Source: Atriophallophorus winterbourni (Eukaryota > Platyhelminthes > Trematoda > Plagiorchiida > Microphallidae). From it: 64,000 bases of DNA. The stretch is from NCBI GenBank assembly GCA_013407085.1, contig JACCGJ010001783.1, positions 55,409 to 119,408 of the forward strand. The letters run 5' to 3'. Position 1 is the stretch's first letter. Every line of letters starts with the position of its first letter. The translations under genes and the position numbers were made by a program. Positions 1-13,390 of this stretch are shown piece after piece. Below the pieces are notes generated by a model. The model had not been told where the DNA came from. It saw only the letters and a program-made list of their open reading frames with translations, and ran no database searches.

Positions 1-5
1 GTTTC

Positions 6-452
6 ATGTCATTTTTATTAGAGAATAAAATTATTTTGAAATCCATTCCCCGATTTTCCAATGTTACTATGAAACTTGACATTTACCCAATGAAGAGGCG
101 TTTTGGTCGCAAGAAGCGCAAAATTACCATTATACCCCTACACCAATCATCTTCCGAGGCAACTGATAGCATGCAGTGTGATTCATCCGTAGTTAGTACA
201 TCTTCTAGAAGTCAAGCCTCAACAACTTCTGCACCCAACGACATGGTGCACAAAACACCGCCGGTCTCTGAGTGTTCATTTAATTTACCTACATTGAGAC
301 AGACGCAAGATGTTCTTGCAAACGCTTGCTCATTTACAAGCACTGTAGTCAGGAAGACCCTTAACCAACAAGTAACATTGGTCAATAAAAAATATGCGCA
401 CACACGATGCCAGGAACCGTACTCAACTACCATACCGCCCTGTGAATTCTAA
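6..452 (+). other. Unassigned open reading frame, Ser/Thr-rich
   Basis: A 148-residue open frame with a basic patch (RRFGRKKRK, about residues 31-39) followed by a Ser/Thr-rich stretch. I do not recognise a domain. It lies just beyond the 3' tail of a minus-strand LINE. It could be a LINE ORF1-like remnant, the edge of an exon entering from the left, or chance; no splice site or polyadenylation signal decides between these. Confidence 0.2.
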
Positions 453-496
453 CCGGTTCCCATTGAATAAGATTGGCTTCCTAGACCCTCCCTACA

Positions 497-1700
497 ACGA
501 ATTCATTCAATTCAATTCAATTTAATGGTCTAAAAAGCACATAGCTTTACAAAACCACAGAATAATATGCGAATTACAAATAACATAGGTAGTAAAACGG
601 GGTTTGTTTGCCTACTGATTAGTTCAGGAATCACGTAAAAATACATAGAGCAGAAATTGTTTTCAACCGGTTTGATAGGTTAAATATGTATAATTTACTT
701 GGATGCATTGGTTCAAAGCTTTATGATGCAGAATATATTGTTTCAATGTTTGGATTGGTCGACATGAAGTTGTCCAAGTTCGATTGGAATATATCCAAGT
801 TGGTGAATGTGCAAACATTACAAGGTAGGCAGCTCAGGTAAAGCACACGGACGAATAAAAGTACCTTCGCCAGTTTAGTCGCGAGTCGAATATGGACTGT
901 ATAGTCGTGACTCCGGCGGGTTTCTGCGTGAAATCGCGTGAAGAGTTGATTTAGGGATGGTTGGGGGTATGCAGCATAAGTGAAACATAAGTATCAAATC
1001 ACATCTAATACGGCTGATAGGCGAAAAGTCCGATAGATTTGAGACTTGCAATACGATCTTCGTATGTTTGTGCTTCAACCCGTTACGGCTTGGTAGTCGC
1101 GATGATAGATCTCGGCAAGAGGCGATTCCTTCTTGTAGCCAGGGGTGACCAGCATGAACCCATACGCCATGGTTTGGCCTCAGTACGTCTTAATTATTCG
1201 ATGAACGGTTTGCTTAGTGAAACGCCCGAACACGCGTTTTAGCATAGCAGTACTCCGGACTCTTTCATAGACAGCTTGGCGTTAATGCGACGGTTGGTCA
1301 ACGTGCTGCTCACCACACACCCAAGTCCCTTCTCCTTGTCATGCTTTCGAGAATATGGGACCAAGGGTGTAAGGAAACTCAAATATCTTCAACAGTCAAA
1401 CAGGAGATGGGCATTTGCTGAAATTGAAAGGTAGTTCATTGCCATAACTGAACCAGTTTCGTAAGGCACAAGGTCCAGATGAGCTGTCTGCCAATCTCAG
1501 GGTAGCGTACTTGCGTCCACAAGCTTGATGTCAGCCGCAATAACAAGATTTTTTGCTGCGACAAGTTTTCGGTAAGTGTTTACATAGATCAGGAAAAAAT
1601 TGGTCCAAGCACTGATCCCTGCGGCACCCCACTCGTTTCGGCATGGGTCGGATAAAGCAACCGTCACCCTACTCGAATAAACACATGCCGGAGTAATTGT
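497..1700 (-). mobile_element. CR1-like LINE, 3' half, decayed
   Basis: Read on the minus strand, the stretch carries reverse transcriptase motif B (SGVPQGS-like, about 1620-1660), a motif C remnant reading AADIK in place of FADDIK (about 1535), then thumb-like sequence in several frames. It ends in the TTTGAATT-type short repeats that mark LINE 3' ends in this window (about 500-540). Frameshifts and stops make it non-functional. The 5' part is missing, as expected for a truncated insertion. Confidence 0.7.
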
Positions 1701-1792
1701 TCCTCAACCATTTTACTATAATGATTACATGACTCAAAACCCTCCATTCTACAACCGATACACACACCAATTCATGCCACACACGCCTTTTT

Positions 1793-4207
1793 ATGACCAT
1801 GCCTATTTTTTCCAACAATAATAAATTCAATATTAATTGTCATACAGTTGTGCATAAATCTACCTTCACTTCTTTTCATTTCGCTCCTTCTTGTGTTAGT
1901 ATCCTACATATTAATGCCATATCAATCACACCTATGGTCCAAATGCCGAAATCTTTTCTCATTTCGAACTCAGTAGAAATTATTCTTATAAATGAAACCC
2001 AGACACGAGAGGGCCAGCCTGACTCAAAACACAATTACCAGATATTCCGGAATAATCGAAATTCGAAACGTGTTGGCGCTACTCTTTTTCATGTTCATTC
2101 TAGGCTTACAGCTGATAGCTTTACCTAACCTAGTCTATCATAACTAGAGGACTCAACATGGATTATATTACCATCTTTAGATCTCTTAATAGGCTTCATT
2201 TATTATCCACTGTCTTCAACTATGTCTAAAATGGATTATTTAATTCACGCGTTTATTGAAGCATCTCTACACCATGCGCAATTTAAACTCATTGCTGGGG
2301 ACTTCAACATGCCAATGTTAAACTGGCACGGTCCTGCACACCACAGTTGCTCTACACCTTCTATCAGAACTCTAGGATTAATAGGACATAATCAATTTAT
2401 TGACAAACCTACTAGAAATGACAATATCCTAGATCTTGTCTTCATCTGAACCTGTTCCCAGCTAACCTGGAGGTAATTCCATCGATCCTTAACGCTGATC
2501 ATTCCAAATATTATGCGTTACTGCTTCTGCCAACTCTTCTAAGCCATCTAATGTCAAGCAAAACTACAACCACATTAACTGCAAGGTTATTTCAGAAATC
2601 ATTAGAACAAAAAACTAGAGCTGTTTTTTCCTCTCTAATAATTTCACTACTGACTCTTCATTAGGCATACAAAATTAACGAAAACCCAGAAAATAGAAAA
2701 AAATAATGGAGTTATATTTTGTTGCTATGGAAACGCAAGACATTTTGCTCATTTTCGCTATCAAGAAGTCACATATATGCTTCAGACAACACATTTAGAG
2801 CCGATGAAATCAAAGCCCATATAAGTCAGGATAAGATGGAATAACTAGGTAATCTTTACAAGTTACGATCAGCCAACTCACCTAGCAACATAGATTTTAT
2901 TGTCGCAAATTGTATTTCTCCCGTAGCTAAAACAATCATCAGTTTCTCTGATGCTATCTTTGAAGAATTCCTTTTATAATTTAACTCAACCTACAACAAG
3001 TCAAACTACGTTTATACAACCAGTCAACTTCCCTCCCCTGGTAAACTGATTAATCTAAGTATAAACCTAGGTGACAAGAACATTCTGTCAGCAAGCAACA
3101 GTGAGTCTTATACCTGACATACGACGCATAACTCTAGCCATATGCAAAATAAGTGGCAAAGACATTCAACTTCTCTTGCTGAACTTATTTAACGCATCTG
3201 TCGACTTTGGTACCTTTCCGGTGGAATGAAACACTCAAATTTTATACCCAGATACACATCTGGCTCAAAACACTTAATTACGATCTACCGGCGGATAAAC
3301 CATACAGCTTGCTTATGAAGAAAATTTTGAAAATTGTAAACAAAGCTATACTAGAATACCTTGCACCAAGAATCTTTTCTAAGGCACAACACGGCTTCCT
3401 TATTAAAAGATCCTGCATCATTGCCAGTTAGAATACTTAGACTGTATCACAAGATCAATTGAAAATGGTTTAGCAGTCATAGTTGTCTTCCTTGATATAA
3501 CTAACTGTACCGCATAAACTGTTACTATCAAAGTTGCCGATTCCAAGTGGCGTGATACAAGGCAGTGTTTTGGGTCCATCACTTTTTCTCATATACATAA
3601 ACTATGTACATACAGTCATCTGTCATAGTAAACTATTCTTGTTTGCAGACGACATGAAAGTAGTCATTTCTTTCCCATCTTCAGAAGCACAAACTTACAT
3701 TGCCTGGCTGAACAAAGATTTAGCTGCATTATCCAACAGGGGTAAACTAAATGGTCTCTCATTCTCGGTAAATAAATCTAATTTCATGACTTTAAGAATT
3801 ACAATAACTGAAAGATCAATACATCTCAGTAGTAAGCCCATTAAAATGATTAACTACACACGTTCAGATATTCTGCATTGCTTACATTCAGCGAGCATAT
3901 ACATCACGTGATCTCGAAGTCGAAACAGACTGTAATAATTATACTTAAGTTCTTTACTCCCCCAAACTGTAAGTTAGAACTTTATAAACTATTCACTATA
4001 CATATCTTTGATTACTGTAATATAATAGTAATATATAACAGCGAAAACAAAACCGATAGTATCGTTTTCGAAAAAGTACAACGTAATTTTACCACATCAA
4101 TAATTGTATATAGCTCGAATAAATCATATAGAGAAAGGTGTAAGCTACTCATGCTAGAACAATTATGGTTTCGTAGAATTAGACACAACCTGATACTGTT
4201 ATTTTAG
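1793..4207 (+). mobile_element. CR1-like LINE with endonuclease and reverse transcriptase, decayed
   Basis: The most complete LINE in the window. An apurinic-type endonuclease domain comes first: a remnant of its N-terminal block at 1880-2120, then GDFNMP and DNILDLVF at 2222-2449. Reverse transcriptase follows: QHGF/RSC block at 3370-3420, motif B SGVIQGSVLGPSLF at 3545-3590, motif C FADDMKV at 3640-3660 with both Asp residues kept, and the thumb with VQRNFT and RRIRHNLI at 4070-4200. This order is typical of CR1/Jockey-like elements such as schistosome SR1 and Pido. At least four frame changes or stops disable it. About 4208-4620 is probably its 3' untranslated remnant. Confidence 0.85.
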
Positions 4208-4619
4208 TATAATAACTTCTGGTAATATAGGTATAAATTCGACTATTCGCTTCCGACAAGATTCTAGGTATAATTAAAGAAATCAATATAACACCGTGGA
4301 ACTGCCACGATTCCGCACGATAGAAGGAAAAACGTTTACCTGAATAAGTATGCTAAACTTTGGTATCAGCTCCTAAATACATAAGACTTTTGCGTCTTTT
4401 TACATGATATTAAAATACATCTAGTTTCATTCCTAAACATGGAAAAATAACTAAACTTATCAACGTAGATATCTTGCTAAAATATAATATTATCATTGCA
4501 ATCCTGGGTACTAATGGTGAAAGTAGATTTATAACTTTCATATTGAACTTTCACTTGACCCCATATTATTTGTAACAACTGTGTTTTACTGGACCAAAAA
4601 ACATTGAACTTGATATATT

Positions 4620-4768
4620 GTGGCGCTCACAACCCCATCCTTTACACACCACTACCGGTTTCTGAATGTTTGCCGACATCAGTTGGAGACTGTCGGATCA
4701 GGTTCAGTGAGCCTTGAAACAGTGGAAAAGCGGTAAACGAAGTTAAACTTGTATGCCATTGTTATATA
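4620..4768 (-). repeat. Hammerhead repeat family C, degenerate copy
   Basis: Read on the minus strand it matches the family C repeat seen at 50389-50651 and 29500-29700. The GAAA-CCGG part of the ribozyme core is kept (about 4655-4662), but the CUGAUGA box has changed to CUGAUGU and stem II no longer pairs, so this ribozyme is very likely dead. Confidence 0.6.
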
Positions 4769-5083
4769 GGGTTCTTACAAAGAACCACGATGTTAAAACA
4801 CAAAACCACGATGTGATTATTGGTGAAGCACTCAATGCGCTTAAGGATGACCAAAGTAATGTGTTGCTCACTTTGTTTACCACTTATCCACTGTTCCGAG
4901 GCTCACTGAACCTAATATTACTGCATCTACCTGATCACGGCAAACAGCCAGAATCCATTAGTGGGTGGTAAGAGTGCAGGGGATGTGAGCAACACAACAC
5001 TTGGCCAGCATAACGCCTTACTGCTTGACGCAGAATCGGTTTGTGATTCTGTACTTGAACTCGTGGTTCCTCTGTAAAGAACC
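4769..5083. repeat. Imperfect fold-back repeat, about 315 bp
   Basis: The two ends are inverted copies of each other. GGTTCTTACAAAGAACCACG at the left matches the reverse complement of the right end (about 5062-5083), and the inner TGTGTTGCTCAC block (about 4861-4872) is repeated inverted at about 4983-4996. Each arm is about 100 nt and imperfect. No open frame is inside. It may be a MITE-like element or two inverted copies of a short repeat. Confidence 0.5.
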
Positions 5084-5099
5084 ATATATAAACAGTGAA

Positions 5100-6156
5100 A
5101 ATACCCGTTTAACTTTGGTGCCTTGATAAGTTCTTCGATTCACCCTCTAAGTGACGCAACTTCTGTACCGCTGTACACGTTTTGGTTAACCTGATAAAAT
5201 CTTTAATTGTCCGGTGCGTTTAAACCAAGATTCCATGGGATGGTGTTGTCCATTGTACTACAATTTGTGGTCCTAACACCTACATTAAAAAAGTTGACCT
5301 CTGTGCCAAGTGCCTTACCAGTAAGCAGTGATAGTGCTTCGGTTAAATATACTTTTTGCGATTTAAACTTGCATGTGACCTGTGATTAAACTTTGACTGA
5401 TAATTGTGTGAGTTTTGTGGACCACATTAACTATCTATCTGTTTGTTATTTCTGCCATGCCTGTTGAAATCCAAATATAAATGGCCATCGCAAGAGTATA
5501 CATTAATCCGTTGGAAAAGTGTCTAATAGAACAGGGAGTAGATTGTCGCAATTGGAATAGGAGCTTGCACAAATGAAGAATTCTGCGGAGCTATTATTCA
5601 AGCCTAAAACATGTAAACTGAACAAACGAATAAGCAGAACTTTACCACCACCAAACTATGCTCTTGAAAAGGTTTAATTGTTGCAGCACGGCACCCAAAA
5701 GATTATTATAAACTTCTTATAGCCGAAACCGTTCACATCGAATGCCTCATCAACCAAAGTTACATTGAAAATAATTTTGTTAAGTGTTATCTGCACCAAC
5801 TTGTCAGAGTCGACTGAGACGTTATTCTCGATTAGACACCAGAATGACTTGGCTGAATGGTTGAAACTGTGCACTCGGATGAATCTCAAAGCGGTACACT
5901 AAGGCAAGCCGCGGTTACTCAAGCAATGCAGCGGTAATCGGTACTTTCTGAATTCCGAAGTCACCGAATTACGAAGGTAAAAGTCTACGACCCCTTAAAC
6001 TGATACCGTACTTAACTATTGGAATTAGTATCGACAGAAAGTTCCACGAGAGATCAAAATTAAAAGTGAACACCTGAAAGCCGACTCTATCGTGGACGTT
6101 GCCGAGGCTGTTGGTAATGAGCATAGTGATGCCGGGGATACTGCTTCAAAAAACGG
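5100..6156 (+). other. Unassigned sequence upstream of a LINE
   Basis: No gene is supported. It lies directly before the endonuclease of the next LINE and may be its decayed ORF1 or 5' untranslated part, but no ORF1 motif is clear. Confidence 0.3.
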
Positions 6157-7805
6157 ATGTCGACCGACTCTATCGGAGTAGGTGATATAATATACCCATT
6201 AACAAGAACCCCACCATCTTTGATGCGTACTCAACTTGTCTGCTTTACTACTCATCATCCAGCACTTTTATCAAGATCAAACATCAAATGTTTGTACACC
6301 AACGCACAATGCTTAATAAATAAGTTACCTGAGCTAATCGAAATTCGTCAAAAATATTCACCATTCCTGATAGCCGTAACGGAAACCTGGTTCAACCAGC
6401 AATTAGCTGAGGAGGAAATTTCCATTTCAAACATGTTTCATATGGACCGTGTAGGAGCTGTTTCTATTTACCATGATCAACACCTCAACAGAGAATATAC
6501 AATTAATGATTCGATACTGGAACATACACTAACTATAGATCAGTTACGTTGTTGCCAGTGGTCTCTAAAGTTCTCGAACGATTTGTATCTGATGACCTTA
6601 TCAAACATTTGGAACAAAATAATATTTCCAGCGCATAACACGGATTAATGATAAGACACTCTTGCCTCGCCAATCTTCTCATAACTCTTGGTAACTGGAC
6701 TGAAGCCGTGGATAATGGATATCCTATCCATGCTTGTTACTTGGATATAATTAAAGATCTTGACCGTGTTAACAACAGTATACTGCTACAGAACTTGGAT
6801 CAGCTCGGAGTGGTTGGCAGTTTATTGGCCTGGATACAGGATTATTTGACTGGTAGAGTCATTAGGGTTCGAGTTAATGGGGCACTATCCAGTCCAATAG
6901 AAGTAACAAGTGGCGTACCTCAAGGCACAGTCTTGGGTCCAATACTTTTACTGTTATACGACATACCCGAAATCGTACGAAGCCAACTAATTTTATTTGC
7001 GGATGACATCAAAGTTTGGACTAACGTGCGCACCATAGAATATTGTCAAATTCTACAAAATATATCTCTATGCACTTCATACGTGGTCCTTACGAAACTG
7101 CCTGCCATTCAACATCCAAAAATGTAAAATGTAAAACGTCGATAAATCATTCGAATTCACATACTCTTTGGGATCTCAGCAACTTTCATGGGTTACGGAA
7201 GAGAAAGACTTGTTTGTGTGGATTAGCAGAAAGTTGAAGCCTTCACACAGTGTTCTTGGGTTTATAAAAAGTACTGCCCAAGCTTAGCACTGCTCAGAAG
7301 GATCTTCGGTATTTTCCCAAAGAAGGTACTTCCACAGATAATTAATACCTATATCCAGCCGTTGTTTACATGTTTTTCACAGGACATGACCTTGCTGCAA
7401 CGCGTATACCACAATGACCGACCTTTACAACAGGTCATACGAGGAGAGGATTTCAACTATGAACCTGTTTGCTTTTTCGTACCTTCGTCTCAGGGGTGAT
7501 TTGATCCTGCTCTTCAATATTCTGCGCATAGTGGATCACCCACTTGAACACCTGCAAGAAGTACGTGGTAACAGAATCTCTGCCCCGACCTATCATCTGT
7601 GCTTCAAGCCTGAATATGTTCAAGGCTGAACTTGACAAGTATATGATGACCAAATCCAACCTCGTTCCAGAATACCCAAGGTGACTCTCCATTCGTGTTG
7701 TTTCTATGCATTCGCTGTATTTTTAACCTGTGGTTACTATAATGTATTTGCTTTTTGGACCTTTAAACCTTTAAATTATTTTGAATTACTTTGAATTATA
7801 TTGTT
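6157..7805 (+). mobile_element. CR1-like LINE with internal deletion and 3' tail
   Basis: The endonuclease start is readable at 6280-6450 (NAQCLINKLPELIEI, then TETWF). The frame then passes abruptly into reverse transcriptase at about 6450-6550, so the rest of the endonuclease and the linker are deleted. Reverse transcriptase has HACYLDI (motif A) near 6730, SGVPQGTVLGP (motif B) near 6910 and LFADDIKVWTN (motif C) near 6990-7020. The thumb continues in shifted frames with RLRGDLILLFNIL at 7480-7530. It ends with TTTGAATTAC-type repeats at about 7765-7795. Copies near 18160, 45400 and 51000 belong to the same family. Confidence 0.85.
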
Positions 7806-8559
7806 TGATGGACTGAAGTGAAATCGCTCAAAACATCTGAACTTATATGTATAATCTAAATTCCTCTTTTCTCTATTGCTGAATAATGTTCGGTAGATGT
7901 AAGCTGTGTAAACATTTTACCTCGTGTTCAGTACCGTGTATTTTCTTCGAGACAGACATTGATGTAATTCCGGAAGGGTTAAACTCCTGTTAGAAAAGGT
8001 GGACATAAAATAAGCCCCAAGGTTAGACCGTATTCTCAGATGTCTTATGTGACCCCCTGTTTATGTTTTTATTCAAAATGTTTAACAATTGATGTGGCAC
8101 TACAGGAATGGAAACAGAATCATAAAACCGATATCATGTCACTAGGAACGTAGCACTTTCTGTAATTATAGACCGATTATTCTGCATTAACTGATAAAAA
8201 TTTGAGAGAAGTTGATGAAGTGCAAAATAAAGAATGTTCCGTGAGGGTGGGATCGTTGGTTTCAATTTAAAGATGAATTTTTTGAACATCGCTGAGGTAT
8301 AATTTATTTGCTGCTAGCACCAGAATCCTGTTGTGCTTCGACTAATGCATTTCAATCAGTTGATTTTTATTAATCGGCTTTAGTAAGGCGTTCGGCCGTG
8401 TGCCACATAAACGACTGATCATGTTTTGCATGTTTTGGTTTACCAATAATATATTATTATTATTGATATTATTGTTATTATTAGTATTAGTATTATAGAC
8501 AAATTGGAGGATCTGGGTAATAGAAAAAATATAAAGTGGATCGTAGCATTCCTTTCTGG
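7806..8559. other. Unassigned, with ATT microsatellite
   Basis: No gene is supported. A run of ATT-type triplets lies at about 8450-8496. The weak open frames here show no recognisable domain. Confidence 0.4.
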
Positions 8560-9310
8560 CGGTCAAAAGGTGGAGGTGAATAGCGTTATGTCTTCAGTGG
8601 TGAAAGCGAGCTCCAATGGGGCACAGGGATCTGTTTTCAACCGCTGTTATTACGGATATTTGTAAGCGACTTTCCTGATGTGGTTTTCAAGGACTGCCGC
8701 TTATTCGCTGATATTCTGAAATAATGTTCATTTGTGAGTTCTTGTAACGGCCACCAGCTAATGCAGCTAGCAGGTGAACTATTCAGATTAACGAATCGCT
8801 GCGCGTTGTCCAATATTTAGAAACAAGGCCTAGGCTAAGTTGATATTTATCATGCTTAGGATGCCTTGGACATCCAGGAGTAAAATGTTTATTGATTCAT
8901 TCAATAGTTATTGAATAGTTAGCCTATTAGATCACTGTCGGTGGAAACATATTTAGGAATTCTTGTCTGGTATTCTGGGAAGGCCAAGAAGGAAACGTTT
9001 ACAAAATAAAGTAGCCTTACTAGGATGATGTGGGTCATTCGGCATTTCTTTGCGACCATAAATATGAGTATGTTGCAAACGCTCTTCTTGAAGCATCCTG
9101 GCATACTGTTAGAATAAGAGCTATCGCACTACCAGTCTGAAGCCGAAATTGTGAATCCTAAGAAATTGTACAAAGGAAGTGTACGTAGATGGTGCATAGT
9201 ATTGACCAACTCTTTTATGTGGATGAACAAAACATGCTTGAAATCTAACAGCTCCAGCTTTAAAAGGAAACGTTCGACCCCATAATCGTCGGCCAATATC
9301 TTCGGTCATT
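8560..9310 (+). mobile_element. LINE reverse transcriptase fragment, decayed
   Basis: Shifted frames read GAQGSV near 8615 (motif B remnant), then FVSDFPDVVFKDCRLFADI at about 8658-8715 (motif C with the second Asp lost). Thumb-like sequence with repeated stops follows. This differs in detail from the 6157 family and may be a separate LINE lineage. Confidence 0.6.
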
Positions 9311-12300
9311 AAGTTTAGGCGAATTAATTACTCGAGTCACAAGATCCTAGAAGGCTCAAACTAAGTGATGTGAGCACGCTATTGAAAAGCATGATAAACA
9401 ATTGGAAGTCACACATTGTTGTGCTGACTAAGAGTAATATGGCATGAATCGTCAATTGTAATTAACGACGCAATAAAAACACTAGAATTTTCAGAGTTCG
9501 TTCGAGTAATGAAAATCACAGATAAAAGAAATATATATTTGCTTTATGTCCATCACCTGTGGAATCTGCAGGGTGGGAAAGAGAATCGAGTGATTATACG
9601 ATATATATATATATATATTTATCGGTATTCACTACAAATCTATTGCGCAACCATTATATGTCCATTAGAAGATGATCGTCGTGTTCATATCATGCTTAAA
9701 TGTGATTTACTAAATAAACAACATAAAGTTTATGTTAGGAAACTCGTGAAACTCTTGATGCAAAATAGTTTGTAAGGTTTGTGTCGCATTGCGGAAACCA
9801 AAAGATATGATCACGAAATCAATTAAGATAAATCGTGTTGCGATTACCGTTTTGGGGATGTGTACCTACGAGTTTGCTAGTTTATGATAAGCATGTATCA
9901 ATTCCAGCTTTAAAAAGACGAATTTCTCTTGCATTGGTGTTAGTAAATAATGGATACATAAAGTTTAATAAACCTCTGATAAAATATTTTAATTGAATGT
10001 CCGATATTCTCAACATAGAGTCGAAGTTTCTGCGATGTTAAATTTGCCAAGAACATACTGAAAGCCTGTTGGATATAGGATTGACGGATGACTTATTACG
10101 CGAGCTTGTAGGAAGCTGGTCTCCGCGATCTGGTAAAATTTTTGTGAACTGCTGGAGATGATGCGCTGTTCAAACTGGTCGTTCATACCTGATTGGCGTC
10201 TGTCAACAAACTCATCGAAAAATCGATCTTAGTAAACTCAGGTTGAGTATAATAATGTGTTAAAATACGGATCGTTTGTATAGGTGGATAACAAATTAGA
10301 CAGATTGCCATTGAATCCAAATTATTGTCGATATTCTTATGAATTCTTGTATCAACTACAAAATAGAAAATTGTCACGAAATCGGGAATGAAATAGGCAC
10401 CGGGTAAACAACCAGTGCCGACAATAACGTTTTCCAGGAAAAACAATGATACTGAAACGCTAACCGTAAGTTTCAACTTTAATTGCATTGACCACCCAAA
10501 GATTCAATCCGGTTTGACACATAAGCTAGGATTAAGAAGGTGAGTGGACACTTTTTCAGCACACATATCTACCAAGAATCGCAATTTCGATTCGCTAACT
10601 GTGAAATTTATTATCATTAAACATAAAATATAACGGTGCTGCCTAGCTGGAGCATTTGCATTATTACTTAAAGTTTGAGTTGACATCGTAGACCTTAGTT
10701 AACCCATGAAATCGTTCCCTCGAGCGGATAAGATAGTAGCGGAGCGCAAAGACGTATTTACGCTCAGTAGATCAGTGTCGGCATAAGTTTCCATTCGAAA
10801 GGGTCTTCAAACACTATTGGGGAAAATTTTGAAGAAAATACCCTCACCCAATAATTTTAATTCTTAAAACTATTAGACCTTCTTCCACAACAGCTGAAAC
10901 GAGATTTGTGAATCCTCGAGCCATAAAAACAACAATAAACTCATCAATTGTCCTTGTAAAACAATGTTAACTTTGACATGATTAATCTGTACAATTCGTG
11001 ATCGTTAGGTATTTTCAATTTTCTAGTTTCTGGAATAAAATGAAATATTTTTGATTTGATATTATTTTATTTTGCCGTGAGTAGGAAAAAAAGAATAAAC
11101 TATATTTTGCAAAACGTTTGTTTTACTGTTTCAAAAAGCTAACCTCATCCGTGACAACCAAATTGAATATGTTTTAGGAATCATCCGCAAGCAGAATGTC
11201 ATTCAATAGTGAAACTAGGTAACACTGGCTTTTCTGACTAATTGATTATCAAGTCCTCTTGAGTCCTATAATAGTTTACATGATCGACATCTCATCAATT
11301 ACTTTCGTTCTGCTCGGATGAGAAAGCACTTGATAAGGACCGGACTCGTGAGTAAACATTTTGGTTCTGTTATTTAAATATTTTTTTTAAATATTTTTCT
11401 GACTGATGGTTAGCTTAATGTGATCATTGCGTTTTATAATGATAATAATCATGCATATTTTCCAAATTTTCTGTTGATCTATTGAAGCGATATACATAAG
11501 CCCACTTTCAAGACATTTTTGATATTTCATGTGAACCAGCTCATTGTGTGTCCTGTTAGAATCCATCTGTTATATTGTAAACATTTTGTTCCAAGGTACC
11601 ACTTGTCTCATAATGCTCCTGGCGGTTGTGCGAAATAAGTTCAATACAGCTTGTAGTTACATTATTTTTGTATTATTTTCTAAACATGTTTCCGCGTTTC
11701 TCCAATATGTATAAAACATGTAAATAAGCGTTCATAGGATGTGATTGAGGTTTATCGGAATTAGATTGCCTTACTCTAAAACAGTTGAGCATATAAGAAA
11801 TCACTTTGGAAAGTAATGATTTATTATTCAAATTCAATCAAAAAGCCTTGATTTAAAAACTAATGACCACTAGTAGCACTATGCGTATGTGTGTGTGACA
11901 TTGCAAAATTTCAAACTCTATTTTTTGAGTCTCTTTCATTTTACCATACTCAAACTTGCACAAATAATTCATATGTAATCCTGTCCAAGCTGTTCCAATG
12001 GAAATCTCCTGTCAAAAATGATTGCGCTAAACATATGCGAGGTTCTCCAAAGTGGTTTTGAAAAGATTTTTTCAGCTTGAATTCTGAATAAAGCTACAAA
12101 TATCTTTATAACTCCGACAAACGTTTATTTGATTTTACTTTTTAAATATAACCACCGGGTACATAAATTTTAAGTAATTCTACTTCTTACCGTCGTCGAT
12201 AGTGATAGAATTCATTTTGGGATTACATTTATTCTTGGTCAGATAAGAATTACTGCTCATCATGTCCTAATTATTTCGAGTTAGCATCGAAGGGGTCAAG

Positions 12301-13192
12301 GTTTACGGGACATTCAGCATAAATTAGGATTGGTAAACCCAAAATCGAATGATTGATTTATTTGGTTCGAATTAATAATGTGAAACCCAAACGCAGAGAT
12401 TGGTGTGACCATATGTAATAAATTATAAAGTTCTGTGATGATGATGATGATCTTCATTTGCAATACATTCAAAACTAATTAGTGAACACTTTGTCTGCAC
12501 ACAAACAACACCCGATGCTAATTCGAGATTTTTCAAAGTTTTTTAGATTGTATCCCTGCCGATTTCAAGCAGACTCCGTAATTATGTTCGATTTATGTTT
12601 TTACATAGTATTGTGCCATCTAAACTCAAGGAATTCGACCTGCGTTACTTGACTTGGTGCTATTACACATCTTGTTGGCTGTTCGTATAAGAAATATCTT
12701 ACCGGTTTTGCTCAAAATGTGAAAATCAAATAGCTCATATGACATTGCTTACAAAAGGCTAATTGTCATTCTTTCTTTCGGGCAGGTCTTTGTAAATTTC
12801 TTCTACACACACAATTTAGTATATTCAGTAAAACACCTATTGATCAGAATATATTTATACATTTTGAGAAAATAGTTAAATATCGTTTTTAGATTTTGTT
12901 TACTCGCCTCGGGTGCATAAAGAATCACTAAATTCTCATACCTATTTATTGAATTCTTTCAAATTTTCATGACGGTCAGTAACATCGCTCGATGCTTTTA
13001 TAATTCATTGAGTTCAATACGTTTCTTCTTATTTATATGGAAAATTTCGTTTTATTGTCACTTTCCCACTCCCTTATTTTTCAATTCGTGTGATTATTCA
13101 GCGTGGATATATGTTTTAAAAAATGTGAAAAGTAAAACTTTACTGTTCAATGTGCATTTGACCTCTCTTAAATAACTTATAATTACCACTAG
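9311..13192. other. Unassigned AT-rich sequence; possible 5' part of the ERICH3-like gene
   Basis: No coding exon could be recognised. I looked for the missing N-terminal exon of the ERICH3-like gene (a basic segment ending in an arginine-rich motif in vertebrates) and did not find it. A short AT dinucleotide run lies near 9600-9617 and a GAT-type triplet run near 12438-12453. Confidence 0.4.
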
Positions 13193-13390
13193 CTGAAAGA
13201 AAATGGTGAGATACGCCCTGAATCCGAATACAAAGAGCTTCGGATGCGTGAAAATCAAAGGCGTGCACTAATGGAACTTATCGCTCAGGTTATCGTTGAA
13301 AGATCCCTGGAAGCTGAAAGACAAAGACAAAGTAAAATTCGTAGGACGTTGGAAGAAATTTGCAAGCTACACCGCGTAAGACAAATAAAG
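13193..13390 (+). CDS. ERICH3: ERICH3-like exon: N-terminal helix
   Basis: Acceptor AG at 13191-13192, donor GTGAGT at 13391; 66 codons, phase 0 at both ends. The peptide has ESEYKELRMRENQ followed by a long charged helix rich in Glu, Arg and Gln, probably coiled coil. In vertebrate ERICH3 an equivalent segment follows the N-terminal basic motif with the same SEKEY-type and LAQAI-type landmarks; here these read PESEYKEL and LIAQVI. The methionine inside this exon is probably not the start, because the homology begins at or before the exon's first residues. Confidence 0.8.
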
